From contig NZ_JAJSOO010000001.1 in assembly GCF_029428875.1 (NCBI RefSeq), positions 2,232,001 through 2,296,000 of the forward strand: 64,000 bases of DNA, read 5' to 3'. A program made the translations under genes and the position numbers. The stretch comes from Streptomyces sp. JH34. Its GTDB lineage: Bacteria > Actinomycetota > Actinomycetes > Streptomycetales > Streptomycetaceae. The first letter of the stretch is position 1; every line of letters begins with the position of its first letter. Of this stretch, positions 63,009 through 64,000 are shown piece after piece. A model generated the notes under the pieces. It saw only the letters and a program-made list of their open reading frames with translations, did not search any database and was not told where the DNA came from.

Positions 63009-63383
63009 TCAGTGCGCCGCCACCGCACGCAGTCGCACGTCCGCGCGGCGCTCGGCGCCGGCGTCCGTGTCCGACTTCGCACGCTCCAGCGCACGCTCGG
63101 CGCGCTGGACGTCGATCTCGTCGGCAAGCTCCGCGATCTCAGCGAGCAACGAGAGCTTGTTGTCCGCGAACGAGATGAAACCGCCGTGCACAGCGGCGAC
63201 AACCGTCCCGCCGTCGCTCGTACGGATCGTCACGGGGCCCGATTCCAGCACACCCAGGAGCGGCTGGTGACCGGGCATGACGCCGATGTCGCCGGACGTG
63301 GTACGTGCGACAACGAGGGTGGCCTCGCCGGACCAGACACTGCGGTCCGCGGCGACCAGCTCGACATGCAGCTCAGCAGCCAA
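63009..63383 (-). CDS. atpC: ATP synthase epsilon subunit
   Basis: The 124-residue subunit of the F1 part has the beta-sandwich (LHVELVAADRSVWSGEATLVVARTTSGDIGVMPGHQPLLGVLESG...AAVHGGFISFADNKLSLLAEIAELADEIDVQRAERALERA). Its C-terminal helix is shortened, as in actinobacteria. It couples rotation and restrains ATP hydrolysis. It follows atpD by 109 bp on the same strand, the usual end of the atp operon; DUF2550 comes next. Confidence 0.96.
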   Translation of the reverse strand: MAAELHVELVAADRSVWSGEATLVVARTTSGDIGVMPGHQPLLGVLESGPVTIRTSDGGTVVAAVHGGFISFADNKLSLLAEIAELADEIDVQRAERALERAKSDTDAGAERRADVRLRAVAAH

Positions 63384-63492
63384 GGGTGGCTCCTCGGGTC
63401 ACCACCCGGCGGTCGTGCCGGGTGTCGTTTCAATTCTACGGGGCGTGGTGAGGGGGGCGGGACACACCCACCCCCCTCGGTGAGCCGGAGGC

Positions 63493-64000
63493 TCAGGAGA
63501 CGCCGAGCTCCTTGGCGTTGGCCTTGAGGTCCTCGATGCCACCGCACATGAAGAACGCCTGCTCGGGGAAGTGGTCGTACTCCCCGTCGCAGATCGCGTT
63601 GAACGCGGCGATCGACTCGTCGAGCGGAACGTCCGAACCGTCCAGGCCGGTGAACTGCTTGGCGGCGTGGGTGTTCTGCGACAGGAAGCGCTCGACGCGA
63701 CGGGCACGGTGGACAACGAGCTTGTCCTCCTCGCCCAGCTCGTCGATACCGAGGATCGCGATGATGTCCTGGAGGTCCTTGTACTTCTGCAGGATCCCCT
63801 TGACGCGGCTGGCCGTGTCGTAGTGGTCCTGCGCGATGTAGCGCGGGTCCAGGATGCGGGACGTGGAGTCCAGCGGGTCCACGGCCGGGTAGATGCCCTT
63901 CTCGGAGATCGGACGGGAGAGAACCGTCGTCGCGTCGAGGTGGGCGAACGTGGTGGCCGGGGCCGGGTCGGTCAGGTCGTCCGCGGGGACGTAGATCGCC
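63493..64000 (-). CDS. atpD: ATP synthase beta subunit, C-terminal part
   Basis: The frame runs off the right edge; 168 residues are visible, from [29 protein letters not shown] through [13 protein letters not shown] and [30 protein letters not shown] to the end [13 protein letters not shown]. This is the catalytic subunit of F1; the nucleotide-binding P-loop and catalytic Glu lie outside the window. It heads toward atpC in the standard atp operon order. Confidence 0.97.
   Translation of the reverse strand, partial: AIYVPADDLTDPAPATTFAHLDATTVLSRPISEKGIYPAVDPLDSTSRILDPRYIAQDHYDTASRVKGILQKYKDLQDIIAILGIDELGEEDKLVVHRARRVERFLSQNTHAAKQFTGLDGSDVPLDESIAAFNAICDGEYDHFPEQAFFMCGGIEDLKANAKELGVS

Overview
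The window is high-GC chromosomal DNA of a Streptomyces-type actinobacterium. The evidence is codon bias, frequent GTG/TTG starts, stop-start gene overlaps, and lineage-specific genes: the coiled-coil polarity proteins Scy and FilP, isobutyryl-CoA mutase, NucS, DUF6230/DUF6114 proteins, and a CBM2-FnIII-GH18 chitinase with the classic direct-repeat promoter. Gene content and order match what I remember of the S. coelicolor core region from the glgE-I cluster to the ATP synthase operon (about SCO5443 down to SCO5373). That comparison is from memory and was not computed. I see no rRNA, tRNA, CRISPR array, insertion sequence, prophage or secondary-metabolite cluster.

Layout. 1-6.4 kb: trehalose/alpha-glucan cluster (glgE end, treS, maltokinase, glgB), closed by a long terminator hairpin. 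6.5-9.5 kb: a small membrane protein, a translationally coupled merR-thioredoxin pair with a MerR-type dyad, and a frameshifted secreted GH16 glucanase behind a CebR-like box. 9.7-13.5 kb: C4-dicarboxylate carrier divergent from a CitA/DcuS-type two-component system. 13.6-20.5 kb: HTH regulator, then pfkA, pta, ackA and pyk (glycolysis and acetate overflow). 20.7-24.4 kb: a DUF4279 protein and a minus-strand three-gene envelope operon (DUF6230, DUF6114, 'HypF'-named) behind 600 bp of non-coding DNA holding palindromes. 24.5-31.6 kb: YbbN-like thioredoxin/TPR protein, TetR regulator, icmA, two DUF3817 membrane proteins, MarR regulator, GT2 glycosyltransferase and an MTH1187-type protein. 31.7-33.8 kb: three consecutive AIM24-family genes.

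33.9-40.1 kb: MarR regulator, OmpR-type two-component system facing a secreted PepSY protein, then meaB, thiolase and methylmalonyl-CoA epimerase. 40.3-45.2 kb: scy and filP. 45.3-49.3 kb: two tandem ABC-2 exporter pairs. 49.3-56.5 kb: zinc-ribbon protein, F420-type oxidoreductase, SCO5389-family protein, nucS, a large membrane-anchored AAA ATPase, a STAS protein and 3-hydroxybutyryl-CoA dehydrogenase. 56.6-57.1 kb: relic of an ABC exporter. 57.1-64 kb: PduO-type cobalamin adenosyltransferase, membrane protein, NarL-type two-component system, chitinase, DUF2550 protein, atpC and the end of atpD.

Two functional threads run through the region. Carbon flow links glucan/trehalose storage, phosphofructokinase, pyruvate kinase, Pta-AckA and dicarboxylate uptake. 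B12-dependent acyl-CoA metabolism links icmA, meaB, epimerase, thiolase, 3-hydroxybutyryl-CoA dehydrogenase and cobalamin adenosyltransferase. The least understood loci are the DUF6230/DUF6114/'HypF' operon, the AIM24 trio, the stalked AAA ATPase and the poly-aspartate sensor/PepSY pair. Many gene ends carry long, near-perfect hairpins without strong U-tracts, and several start codons lie 6-13 bases after a -10-like hexamer, suggesting leaderless mRNAs.
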